Assembly (NCBI GenBank): GCA_905160935.1
Contig: CAJHZI010000232.1
Location: 451,001 to 515,000, forward strand
Reading direction: 5' to 3'
DNA length: 64,000 bases
Origin: Enchytraeus crypticus
Taxonomy: Eukaryota; Annelida; Clitellata; Enchytraeida; Enchytraeidae
This document shows positions 35,288 to 44,477 of this stretch, in pieces. The position numbers and the translations under genes are program-made. A model generated the notes under the pieces. The model was not told the DNA's origin and made no database searches. It saw nothing but the letters and a program-made list of their open reading frames with translations. Position 1 is the first letter of the stretch; each line of letters begins with the position of its first letter.

Positions 35288-35330
<43 letters not shown>
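35288..35330. repeat. (TA)n tract
   Basis: ACACACAC run followed by TA repeats, immediately before the partial SINE-A head. Confidence 0.9.
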
Positions 35331-35331
<1 letters not shown>

Positions 35332-35338
35332 GAAGATT

Positions 35339-35505
35339 CGCTGGAGCCAGTGGCGAAGTCAGAATTATGGCTGGAGCCAGTGGCGAAGTTGGTAAGATAC
35401 TCGACCGCGGATCAGTAGGTGCGGGGTTCAAATCCTGGGCTCGCCCGTCACTGACATCACTTTCGAGTGAGGAAACTGACGCTAGCCTTAGCTTTTTAAA
35501 AGCTT
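35339..35505 (+). repeat. SINE-A with duplicated head
   Basis: A full copy from about 35370: box A TGGCGAAGTTGGT, box B GGGTTCAAATCC, 3' tail CGTCACTGACATCAC...GGAAACTGACGCTAGCC. It is preceded by a 30-bp partial second head (CTGGAGCCAGTGGCGAAGTC), a tandem duplication of the 5' end. Confidence 0.88.
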
Positions 35506-35590
35506 TTATTATGTAAGGCCTTTACGTTATATATAATTAATTTTTATACACAACTTTATATAAATATTATTAATTATGTAAATGATTTCA

Positions 35591-35634
<44 letters not shown>

Positions 35635-35637
35635 CAA

Positions 35638-35735
35638 CAATTAGAGTGCTACGGTCATCAATGACAACATCGAGCACTATTGAGACAAAATCAAGCCGGC
35701 AAGCAAAAAAGAAGGTCCAAAAACGGTGCAATATA
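35638..35735 (+). repeat. Short module with conserved ORF start
   Basis: ATTAGAGTGCTACGGTCATC then an ATG frame MTTSSTIETKSSRQAKKK. The same module is at about 27830-27925 (+), 53620-53715 (-) and 57930-58004 (-). It probably is the 5' end of a mobile element ORF not otherwise seen here. Flanked by TA tracts. Confidence 0.65.
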
Positions 35736-36062
35736 TATATATATATATATACACGTGTTTGTATATATACATATATAATATATGGCCTATATAGGCTACA
35801 TGAAATTATATCCGGATCAATTATATATTGGACAGGTTTTCTACTTATTAGCAGTAGTAATCGAAATGGATCGAAAACGAAAGGCGAGTGCATAAATTGT
35901 CTTATTAGCTAAATAATATCAGGAAGATCTAACTGATAATAGCACTTAATAGCATCGTATCTTGATAGTAATTACACATTAATATCATCATCAAAATTAT
36001 TATCATCATCATCTTCATCATTATCATCATAATTATTGTATTCATCAACATCATCATCTAGT

Positions 36063-36067
<5 letters not shown>

Positions 36068-36103
<36 letters not shown>
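36068..36103. repeat. (GA)n microsatellite
   Basis: A perfect GA dinucleotide run of about 36 bp, preceded by an (ATC)-rich stretch at about 35985-36060. Confidence 0.95.
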
Positions 36104-36106
<3 letters not shown>

Positions 36107-36539
36107 GACTCTTAATTATATATACTCTTTTTTAATACGTAGGACCTGTTTATTGATCGTTCATTAAAGAGAGAGAATATAAAAGCCCTGTAAAATAAGT
36201 GAATTATGTAAATAATTGATGTAAAATAAATGAATGTGATAAAATGCGCTTAATTTTGATATTGTTTGTAGAGATATTTATACTGCCGTATACATTTATT
36301 ACAATTATTTTTCATAAACTTTAATTAGCTAATGAAAGAGTTCAATTTTGAAATTTTATTGTGATGAATAATTTTTATTATTATTATTACTTCTGCTTGT
36401 CAAAAGTAATGACATTGCATTATATAGGCCTACTTTTATACTAATTAAACAACTCTACATCATTAAGCTTAGGCCGGCAAGCGCGCCAGAGGTCAATGTG
36501 GGCGGAGCACGTCGACAAACTTATTGAACAATAAATTTG

Positions 36540-36894
36540 TTGATCGTCCACACACGATACGATTTAACTGTTCAGATATCTGAACAGTTAAATTGAATGG
36601 TTTTCCTGACAGTTTTGAAAACTGACACTCGTCAGTTATATTGTACAATATTGCCCACACACGATCAGTTATATTGTACAATTTATTGTACAATTTATCT
36701 GTACAGATTTATCTGTACAGATTTATCTGTACAGATAAATCGTATCGTATTGTGGGGGCAAACTAGGTCATCAGTTCTCTCGTCAGTTTTCCCGTCAGTT
36801 CTGCCCACACACGGTCAAATTTATTGTACAATTTATTGCACAATTTATCTGTATAGATAAATTGTACAATAAATCGTATCGTGTATGGCCACTG
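36540..36894. repeat. Palindromic MITE copy
   Basis: Holds CCACACACGATACGATTTAA, CCCACACACGGTCAAATTTA and tandem ATCTGTACAGATTTATCTGT, ending with GTATCGTGTATGGCCACTG. The right end is the inverse of the left end of the 34.97-kb copy. Confidence 0.75.
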
Positions 36895-37110
36895 TAAGGA
36901 CAGACTTGGGAAAGTTTTCTTTATCTCATAGGTGAAACTCTCTGAGTGACGAAGTTGTGAATGAGGTGTCGGTGAATAGTATTAAACATAAGCTGGATGT
37001 TGTAATCATGTATGATTGGGGATTGAAAGAAGCCCTTGACTTTCTTCCTTTGTTCGTGCTACGTAAGTTTGAAGGATTGGAATAATGAAAGATGGTAGCA
37101 GTTCTGGTAA
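36895..37110 (+). mobile_element. LINE 3' end, same family as 15.5 kb
   Basis: GACAGACTTGGGAAAGTTTT, GATGTTGTAATCATGTATGA and AAGAAGCCCTTGACTTTCTT match the copy at 15.48-15.75 kb base by base with scattered differences. Confidence 0.7.
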
Positions 37111-37358
37111 ATTCTTATACTGTCAAGCACCTTGCATAAATATGGAGAAAGGCTCACAGGTCTAGACTCTATAGTTCACTGGTTCAACCCCCCCCCCTTC
37201 CCCATGTAAATAGGTACTACATTTGAAATTTTCCATTGATTTGGTATACCCATTAAAAATTATAGAAATTGGATTAAATTAAAATATGTGGTTTCAATTA
37301 ATAACTTCCTGGGGATGCCATCAACCCTGGATGCATTCTAACCCCGGTCCCTGCTTCA

Positions 37359-37359
<1 letters not shown>

Positions 37360-37442
<83 letters not shown>

Positions 37443-37554
37443 TATATGTATATATATATATGTATATATATATATATGTATATATGTATTATATATATAT
37501 GTATATATATATATATATGTATATATATATGTATATGTGTTATAAATATATATA

Positions 37555-37601
<47 letters not shown>
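37360..37601. repeat. (TA)n / (TATG)n tract
   Basis: The longest TA run in the window, about 240 bp with interspersed TATG units. Strong cruciform potential; the open frames through it are low complexity. Confidence 0.95.
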
Positions 37602-37605
<4 letters not shown>

Positions 37606-37959
37606 TGCTCCAGTATGACGAGATTTCATATCCGGCAATCCCAGCGCAATCTTATAACATAAAGAAATATACAATCGGCAATTAAGTATCGATCGAACAG
37701 ATTGATTGTTCCATTAATTGCTAAAGTAAGATGATCCTTTGTCAAATTCTTTATAATTAGACGTTAATAGATAATCAGATAATTGATTACTTTATTAGCT
37801 ACAAATAAACAATTACTTTAAAACTTAAACTAAAGGACGCTATCATACCACGCTATAAAATCCGCTCATATCAGTGCTAACAACTTCACTTTGAAAAAGT
37901 ATTTGTCATTTTCTTCTTTACGTCACATTCATGGTGCTGCAACAGCAGCAGTCCTGAAG

Positions 37960-38410
37960 AAAGTCTGAGATCAAGATATTCAGCCCCTTCGGGGAGACAT
38001 TGAAAGACATCCTCCTCTTCGACTTGTATCCAGGAGCCAATTTGGCTTCAACCATCCGAGGAGTGGCAACTCGAAATCAGATGGAGAAAATTGAGGGAAA
38101 AGTCAGCTGTGGAAAATCACCATTTGATACCAGACCCTGCAGCTAAACCAGCAGGCTTTGAACTTGCTCGTCGTAGCTCGGTTCTGCTGAACCAGTTTTG
38201 TACTTGTAAAGGTAGCTTACAGCGTGCAAGCATATGTGGGGCTTGAAAATTATTGCTGGGTGCCTGTGTGATGCTCCATTGCAAACACATTGTGGAAGAG
38301 TGCCCGACGTCCAAGCTCGATGGTTGTTTGGCTGGTCTAAACACTGTTGATAAAGTTGCTTAACGATGGTTGAATGAGTGCAACATATACGCCAAGAAGA
38401 AGATTCATGT
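37960..38410 (+). mobile_element. LINE ORF2 C-terminal fragment (zinc-knuckle end)
   Basis: Broken frames give HHLIPDPAAKPAGFELARRS, QFCTCKGSLQRASICGA, CKHIVEECPTSKLDGCLAGL and RWLNECNI. This matches the C-terminal CxC...H...C segment (IVDDCPxxKFxGGL...AIxWL) of many non-LTR ORF2 proteins. Confidence 0.7.
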
Positions 38411-38439
38411 AGAGATTAACTTTAAAATTTCCAATTAAA

Positions 38440-39720
38440 CTCTGTAGCTCAATATATACCCTCCAATTAACCTCATTGACACCGACAACATCATATTTCT
38501 GTAAATATGCCTGACCACAACTACTTTCTAGTTCTGAACCGCTAAACTGGAAGAAATACGCAATTTCATTTTTCGCTCCACCGACTCATCTTGCTGCTTT
38601 GATGTTATTCCTACAAGATTACTGAAATCCTGCATTGATGTTTTAGTTGCTTCTACCACATACTTAATTAACCTCTCACTCTCAGAAGGTATCTTCCCAA
38701 TCTCCATCAAACAAGCTGACAGCTGTCTTATTTCCTTTGCTAAAAGGCCTTCTCTACAAAAGTTGATCTTAATTGCCAGTTAGACTTCGACACCATAGCT
38801 AGATCACCAAATCCTCCTACCGCGTCTTTCCTCTTGGTTTGGTATCCACGGCAATGCTATTGCATGGTTTACCTCTTATCTTACCGATCGTACTCTCAGC
38901 GTAAAAGTGCAAGAGTACGCCTCTCCACTATCCAACCTCAAGTACAGTGTGCCTCAGGCCCTGTTCTTGGCCCAGTTCTCTTCGACCTCTGCACTATACC
39001 TCGAAACTCTTTGATTTCTCTCATTCACTTGACCACCAACTATCCGCTGATGACACTCAGCTATACACATGCTTCACCCCCACTCCTATCCTGATGCCAA
39101 AGCACCCCTTCAGCAATCCTTCCAGTCGATATATCTTCATGGGTGTTTGCTAATTTCCTAGCATTCAATCCAGCCAAGACTGAGTTTGTACTATTTGGGA
39201 CACGTCAACAACTATCAAAACTGAACGAAGCTTCCTTTTCTTTCACTTCTGACTTGGCCATCACGCCAGTTTCTTCTGTCAAGAGTCTCGATGTCATCCT
39301 CGACCAGCATCTTACATTCCACGATCACACCACCAAAACTTCAAAGGCTTGCTTCTTCTACATCAGAGATCTGCGTCATATACGACCATATCTTACCATT
39401 GAGACCGCTTCTACTATCGGTGCTGCTCCTGTGCAATCCAAACTGGACTACTGGATCGCCTTGTATCAGAACCTCCCAAGCTATGAGATCGACATATTGC
39501 AGTTCATCCAGAATTCCCTCGCACGTGCAGTCTTCCGCCTCTCTAAGCACTCACACATGACTCCTCTCTTGAAGTCACTGCACTAAGTCAGATAACACAT
39601 TGTTTGCAAGGCAGCTTCTCTGATATAAGCTTACAAGTCTATCTATCACTACTCCGGGCAAAGAGTATCTGCCCCACATCTGCTATTAATCCCCATGAAC
39701 TGCGAAGATATCTTTATTTG
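38440..39720 (+). mobile_element. LINE-D (L2-like) RT domain
   Basis: STDSSCCFDVIPTRLLKSCI, LSLSEGIFPISIKQADSCLI, WFGIHGNAIAWFTSYLTDRT, KYSVPQ, then LAFNPAKTEFVLFGTRQQLS, SLDVILDQHLTFHDHT, IRPYLTIETASTIGAA, SKLDYWIALYQNLPSYEIDI and LLKSLH. Motif C is damaged (near DDTQLYT). Related to but distinct from LINE-A; a second copy is at 56.9-57.8 kb. Confidence 0.88.
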
Positions 39721-39904
39721 GCCCTCATTCAATCAAGAACTTAATATGGCATTGAAATTTATGGTAAAACGTCTTTAAATATGTTACGTCCATTCCAAAT
39801 CTCTTGCTATAGTGTTCATTAATACATTATACATTAACTAGGCCTATGGCACTATACCACTTTATCAACTTTATAAATTGTCTGTTTATAAAGGCTCTAT
39901 TGTC

Positions 39905-40370
39905 TGTTTATACCAGGCTATCTCTCTCTTAGTGCACTGCCTACTGGCAGGCAGGGGCGGACTGGCCTGGTGAGGGACTGAGGGATCCCTCAGTGGGCCC
40001 CCCTCACCCTGTGGACCCCATGGGCCCCCTGCAGCAAAAAAAATTAAATGAAAACAAATTATTATAAATGCTATAAATGCTGCAAATGTAAGTTTAAAAA
40101 ATACAGGATGGGTATTAAGGTTGTATTTCCACAGAGGAAGGAATGTATACAGTATGCTAATCATAACTAATGATAATAACTACAAATGGTAGAAAGTGCG
40201 CACTGGGGGAGGGTTATTTTATAACTTTTCAGCTGGTTATGTTTTGGTGGGCCCCAACTGAAAATTTCCTCAGTGGGCCTTTGGGAGCCAGTCCGCCACT
40301 GCTGGCAGGTCCATGGTATATAACGCCTCCACTCTTCTCTGTCTTACGCTTTCCTCCTCATTTCCACTTA
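39905..40370 (-). mobile_element. LINE-C 3' terminus split by a MITE
   Basis: On the minus strand the LINE-C end TATACCATGGACCTGCCAG (40302-40325) is continued at 39951 by CTGCCAGTAGGCAGTGCACT. The element in between is described separately. Confidence 0.85.
39952..40301. mobile_element. hAT-type MITE, 350 bp, exact 8-bp target duplication
   Basis: Terminal inverted repeats CAGGGGCGGACTGGCC and CAGTGGCGGACTGGCT (inverse of the right end), flanked by CTGGCAGG on both sides (39944-39951 and 40302-40309). The 8-bp duplication and CAG ends fit the hAT superfamily. No coding capacity. Confidence 0.92.
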
Positions 40371-40413
40371 ATACAATTGTAGATGTTTCTATGTAATATA
40401 TAATTTTATGCTG

Positions 40414-40416
<3 letters not shown>

Positions 40417-40460
<44 letters not shown>
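40417..40460. repeat. (TA)n tract
   Basis: TA run abutting the left end of the next MITE. Confidence 0.9.
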
Positions 40461-40462
<2 letters not shown>

Positions 40463-41116
40463 GTGGCGGATCCAGGGGGGCCGGCCCCCCCCCCCCCTTA
40501 GTCCGGCCGATAAAAAATTGAAACTATATTTTCATTGTTTCTATGGCAATTTCGATGCGTAAATATGTGTGTAATGGCAGTGTTTAGGTGGGGGGGGGGG
40601 GTACGAGAGGGAACTCAGTTCCATTAGCTCGAATTTTTTTCAAAGATGGGCCCCACTAGGGACCAAACTTTTGGAGCAGAAAACTATCGAACGTTTCACT
40701 AGCTCTCAATTTCCACTATAACCACTGCATTAGAGGAAAAAAGGTAGTAGGCTAAGTAAAAAATGTGAACTCTGTCCCGGAGCAGTGGTGCAAACAGCTT
40801 TGGCTGAGAGGGGCTTAAGCCCCACTACCTCCAAAATTAGGTCACTTTTGCTATTCAGCCAGATCCGCAGAGTATCTTCAGAGGTGAAAAAATTAAACTA
40901 CTTTGGTCTTCCCCTCATTTTATTACGGTTGTTAGTGGGGGGAGGGGGTAAGATACGGGGATACACTCACCCCATGAGCCGAACACAGTAGTGAACAAAA
41001 TTTTGAGCCCCCAATCCACTGCATTTTGTTACATGACCCGAAGAAGGCGTCGTAAGCAAAAATGTGTACTCTCAAAAAAAATTCGGGCCCCCTTAAAAAA
41101 TTCCTGGATCCACTCC

Positions 41117-41118
<2 letters not shown>
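40461..41118. mobile_element. hAT MITE (GGATCCAGG family)
   Basis: Ends CAGTGGCGGATCCAGG and, inverted, CAGGAGTGGATCCAGG. Internal landmarks TTTCATTGTTTCTATGGCAA, GTGAACTCTGTCCCGGAGCA and GATACGGGGATACACTCAC shared with the copies at 28, 58 and 61 kb. TA tracts flank both sides, so a target duplication cannot be read. Confidence 0.9.

Positions 41119-41126
<8 letters not shown>

Positions 41127-41176
<50 letters not shown>
41127..41176. repeat. (TA)n tract
   Basis: GTGTGTG then TA repeats at the right end of the MITE. Confidence 0.9.
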
Positions 41177-41185
<9 letters not shown>

Positions 41186-41266
41186 TTCCGTACCAACGAT
41201 TGCAATTGTTGCTTGCACACATCGGTGCGCAGAAGTGCATACTACTACTAATATATACTATATATA

Positions 41267-41269
<3 letters not shown>

Positions 41270-41355
<86 letters not shown>

Positions 41356-41360
41356 TATAT
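41270..41360. repeat. (TA)n tract
   Basis: TA run abutting the left end of the fold-back element. Confidence 0.9.
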
Positions 41361-41361
41361 A

Positions 41362-42121
41362 CAGACTGGGGCAAAAAAAAATAATCCCCTAGCGAAATCT
41401 CAATAACTTTAAGAAAACTCAAAATATCTCTACGAAATTTTCGGAGCTTCTAGGGGAGGAATTTCTGCGTATATCCTGCAAATTTTATGAAACTATTTTC
41501 ATTAGTTACGAAATTACAGCATTTCTACGAGAAAAGTGCTAAAATCAATTTTAACAAGGCTTTTCGAAATGTCAGTCGTTCGTTTTAAAGAAAATTACGA
41601 GCCTGAAAAGGGCCGTTTACTGAAGTGGTGGAGTATAAGCCTGCATTACCTTGTTAGCTACTCCAATAAATGATGCTTAAAATTCGTTCTTGTGTTAAAA
41701 TTATTCCCAAATTTTGAAGAAAATATCCGGTACTTTTGTTTAAAAAAGCCTTGTTAAAATTGATTTTAACATTTTTTTCGAAGAAACGCTGTATTTTTGT
41801 TACTTCTGTATATATTTTCACCAAATTTGCAGGATATGTGTAGAAATTCCTCCTCTGGAGACTCATAAAATTTTGTAAAACTATTTTGAGTTTTGTCCAA
41901 GTTATTAAGACTTTTGGTAAAAAAAGCCTTGTTAAAACTGATTTCGCAATTTTTTCGTAGAAATGCTGTGATATTTTTCCTGCTCAATAGATTTTCATCA
42001 AATTTTCAGGATATACGCAGAAATTCCTCTCCTAGACGCTCCGCAAATTTCGTAAAGAAATTTTGAGTTTTCTTAAAGTTTTTGAGATCTCGCTAAGGGA
42101 TTATTTTTTTTTTGTCCCAGC

Positions 42122-42124
<3 letters not shown>
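41362..42124. mobile_element. Fold-back element with TA target
   Basis: The left end CAGACTGGGGCAAAAAAAAA and the inverse of the right end CAGGCTGGGACAAAAAAAAA continue as near-identical arms for well over 100 bp (AATAATCCC, AAAACTCAAAAT, GAGGAATTTCTGCGTATATC). TA flanks both ends. The middle repeats AAGCCTTGTTAAAATTGATT-type units. No coding capacity; the ends suggest a Tc1/mariner-related MITE. Confidence 0.85.
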
Positions 42125-42182
<58 letters not shown>

Positions 42183-42212
42183 TATATAGATAGATAGATA
42201 GATAGATAGATA
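42125..42212. repeat. (TA)n and (GATA)n tract
   Basis: TA run followed by seven GATA units at the right border of the fold-back element. Confidence 0.9.
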
Positions 42213-42584
42213 AACACATACATATGTATATTCGAAGCAGGGTCTCGCAAAAATTCAGAGATGTTTTCTCTGATGACTGAGCTAAACCCAACTTTTAGAA
42301 GTTGATTCTTTAACAATTTGACTACTCTTTATTATTTTACTCTTTGACTATCAAAATTGACTATTTTTCTGTCGAATGATCTAGTAATTGTGTAGGATGT
42401 CAGGTGGGCCATTACATTTTAAATGAGCCGAAGTCAGAGATAAATTTACATCGAACTAGTGAATAATAAAGCAAACTACACTTTGAGCAAACTATAAAAC
42501 ACTGTCTAGCGAATTAAAATGTGTAATTAAAGGTGAGACTAACCATTAAAGATAATCATTTCGTCAAAATGTGTGTTTAACAGG

Positions 42585-42780
42585 AAGGCAAAATGAAACC
42601 ACCTCAGAAGACGTATTATTCCCAAGCTCTAGGTTACACTAAGGTGAGCATAAGGCATTGCCTTTTGTGAAGGGAGAAACTCATTCATAGATGGAGAGCT
42701 TTTATGAAGTGTGAAAAGCAGTTTGAATAGAAAATTAGGAATAAGAACCTGGGAACTGCCGCACAGCAGAGCACTAAAAC
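42585..42780 (+). repeat. Repeat E copy
   Basis: GGAAGGCAAAATGAAACCAC, TTCCCAAGCTCTAGGTTACA and a degraded end AACTGCCGCACAGCAGAGCA. Diverged relative of 19.9 kb. Confidence 0.6.
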
Positions 42781-42789
42781 ACAAGAGTG

Positions 42790-43285
42790 AAAGAGAGAGT
42801 GTGTGTGTGTGCGTTTAACAAGTTTAGCTCTAACCACAACATTAACCAAACAAAAACTCCGTAAAGTACACAACAGTAGACATCAATAGTCAATACAAAA
42901 CAGTATATTTCACACAGTGAATTTAATTTTTACTGATCTATTGAGCTGGGCGACCATTTTGTAAATTAGTATCATAAAATATTTTTATTACAATGAGAAA
43001 TTGAGATCCAAAATTAAAATTATGGATCGAAACAATCATTAATTAGTACTACAGAAAAGACTCAATATTGAAAGTTTCCATAGAAAAATGCATGACACTA
43101 GGTTACTAAACACTAAAACACAGATATGTGCAATAGTTATGCAATAAAAAATGTTAAACTGTAATACAATTTATAAAGTAGATATAAATATTTGAGGCAA
43201 TGTATTCTCAAAGTAACCATTTTTGGCACAGGAAATTAGGTGCCATACGATTTAGAATCTTTCCTCACCACATAAATATCACATG
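42790..43285. other. Intergenic AT-rich sequence, nothing recognised
   Basis: About 500 bp with a short (GT)n run at its left edge. No gene or repeat member recognised. Confidence 0.4.
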
Positions 43286-43310
43286 TATTTGTATATATAT
43301 ATATATATAT

Positions 43311-43385
<75 letters not shown>
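43286..43385. repeat. (TA)n tract
   Basis: About 100 bp of TA repeats with one interruption. Confidence 0.92.
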
Positions 43386-43834
43386 TTATAAAGTTAAATC
43401 AATCATATAGTTTTCTTGCAAAATTAAAACATAACATATTTATCAAACATAACATTTTACTTAACATAACATAACACATTTAAAGAAACACCAACATTTA
43501 CTTTCTCACAATGAATAAGGAACTTTTATGTTGCATACATAAATGTTCATCTGCACACACATTATAATAATAAGCTAACAAGCTTAACTAAGTATTTATC
43601 CATCACCCAAAATTTTATTAATTTACTACTGAATTTTCCATATCGTTCCTTAACTAAGTTAATTATACATAAATGAGCTTACATATTAGGACAGTCTAAA
43701 ATTACAAAAGCTGAACGTTTAACCGCATCGGTATTGATAGGCAACTAGTAAATACATTAGCAAATAAAAAGCACAGCATGACAGAATATACAATAGGTGA
43801 GAATGATTTGCTAAAGTAAGTAGTATAAAGAAGA

Positions 43835-43985
43835 AAGATCGAGACTTAGAATACTAGATGATTTGAACCTACTACACGTGGATATGAAAAGATATGCAGA
43901 GGATAGAAAGTTGGAGGAGTTATATGCCATGGACCTGCTACAAGACTAAGAGTGTGATAAAGAGAGCATACGAGCATAATAGGTA
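43835..43985 (+). mobile_element. LINE-C 3' end, degraded
   Basis: RILDDLNLLHVDMKRYAEDR followed by TTATATGCCATGGACCTGCT, the LINE-C terminal coding region with a decayed hairpin. Confidence 0.65.
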
Positions 43986-44089
43986 GATTTATAAAGTTGG
44001 AATTATCTAAGTAGGCATCAACATGCACAATGAAGTGCACAGAACACTCCATTACTAATGGCACACAGGCATTATATGATCACAGTATT

Positions 44090-44192
44090 ACAGCTTATGT
44101 GAATTGATCTGTTGAGATGTGTGCTGTGGGGACGTCTCTGACTTCATCCTTGGATGAGGAAACGGACGTTAAACCTTTATATTTAATCATAA
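44090..44192 (+). mobile_element. LINE-A 3' tail
   Basis: GTGAATTGATCTGTTGAGAT, GACGTCTCTGACTTCATCCT, GGATGAGGAAACGGACGTTA, AACCTTTAT. It lies just downstream of the PPIB stop codon on the opposite strand. An ATTAAA on the minus strand inside it (44182-44187) could serve PPIB polyadenylation. Confidence 0.8.
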
Positions 44193-44342
44193 TTTTGACA
44201 GAACAACTCTTAGCAACTGTGTGACGTTTTTGAAGGTCCTCAGAGATGACTTTAAATTAGATTAAATGAAAATCTCCACATTCAGTTTCTGACGTTCATA
44301 TCTAAGTCCAGATAGTCAAATACAAAGAGGCACAGTGACTGT

Positions 44343-44477
44343 TTAACCCTTGACAGGTTCCTTAGCTACAGAGAAAGGGGTATCAACTGGAAGAGATCCA
44401 CAGTCAGCTATTACAACATCCTTGGCGGGTTTATCACCTGCTCCCTTTTCTATATTCTCTATCTTCCTCACTACATC
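44343..44477 (-). CDS. PPIB: PPIB exon 5: C-terminus
   Basis: 44 codons plus [23 protein letters not shown] then [20 protein letters not shown] and PVKG. VVIADCG is the last conserved strand. Confidence 0.96.
   Translation of the reverse strand, partial: DVVRKIENIEKGAGDKPAKDVVIADCGSLPVDTPFSVAKEPVKG

Noticed and set aside
37286-37685. Long open frames rich in Tyr/Ile
   Set aside because: They are translations of a (TA)n tract; the same occurs at 29.2, 35.6, 41.1, 41.3, 42.2 and 43.3 kb.
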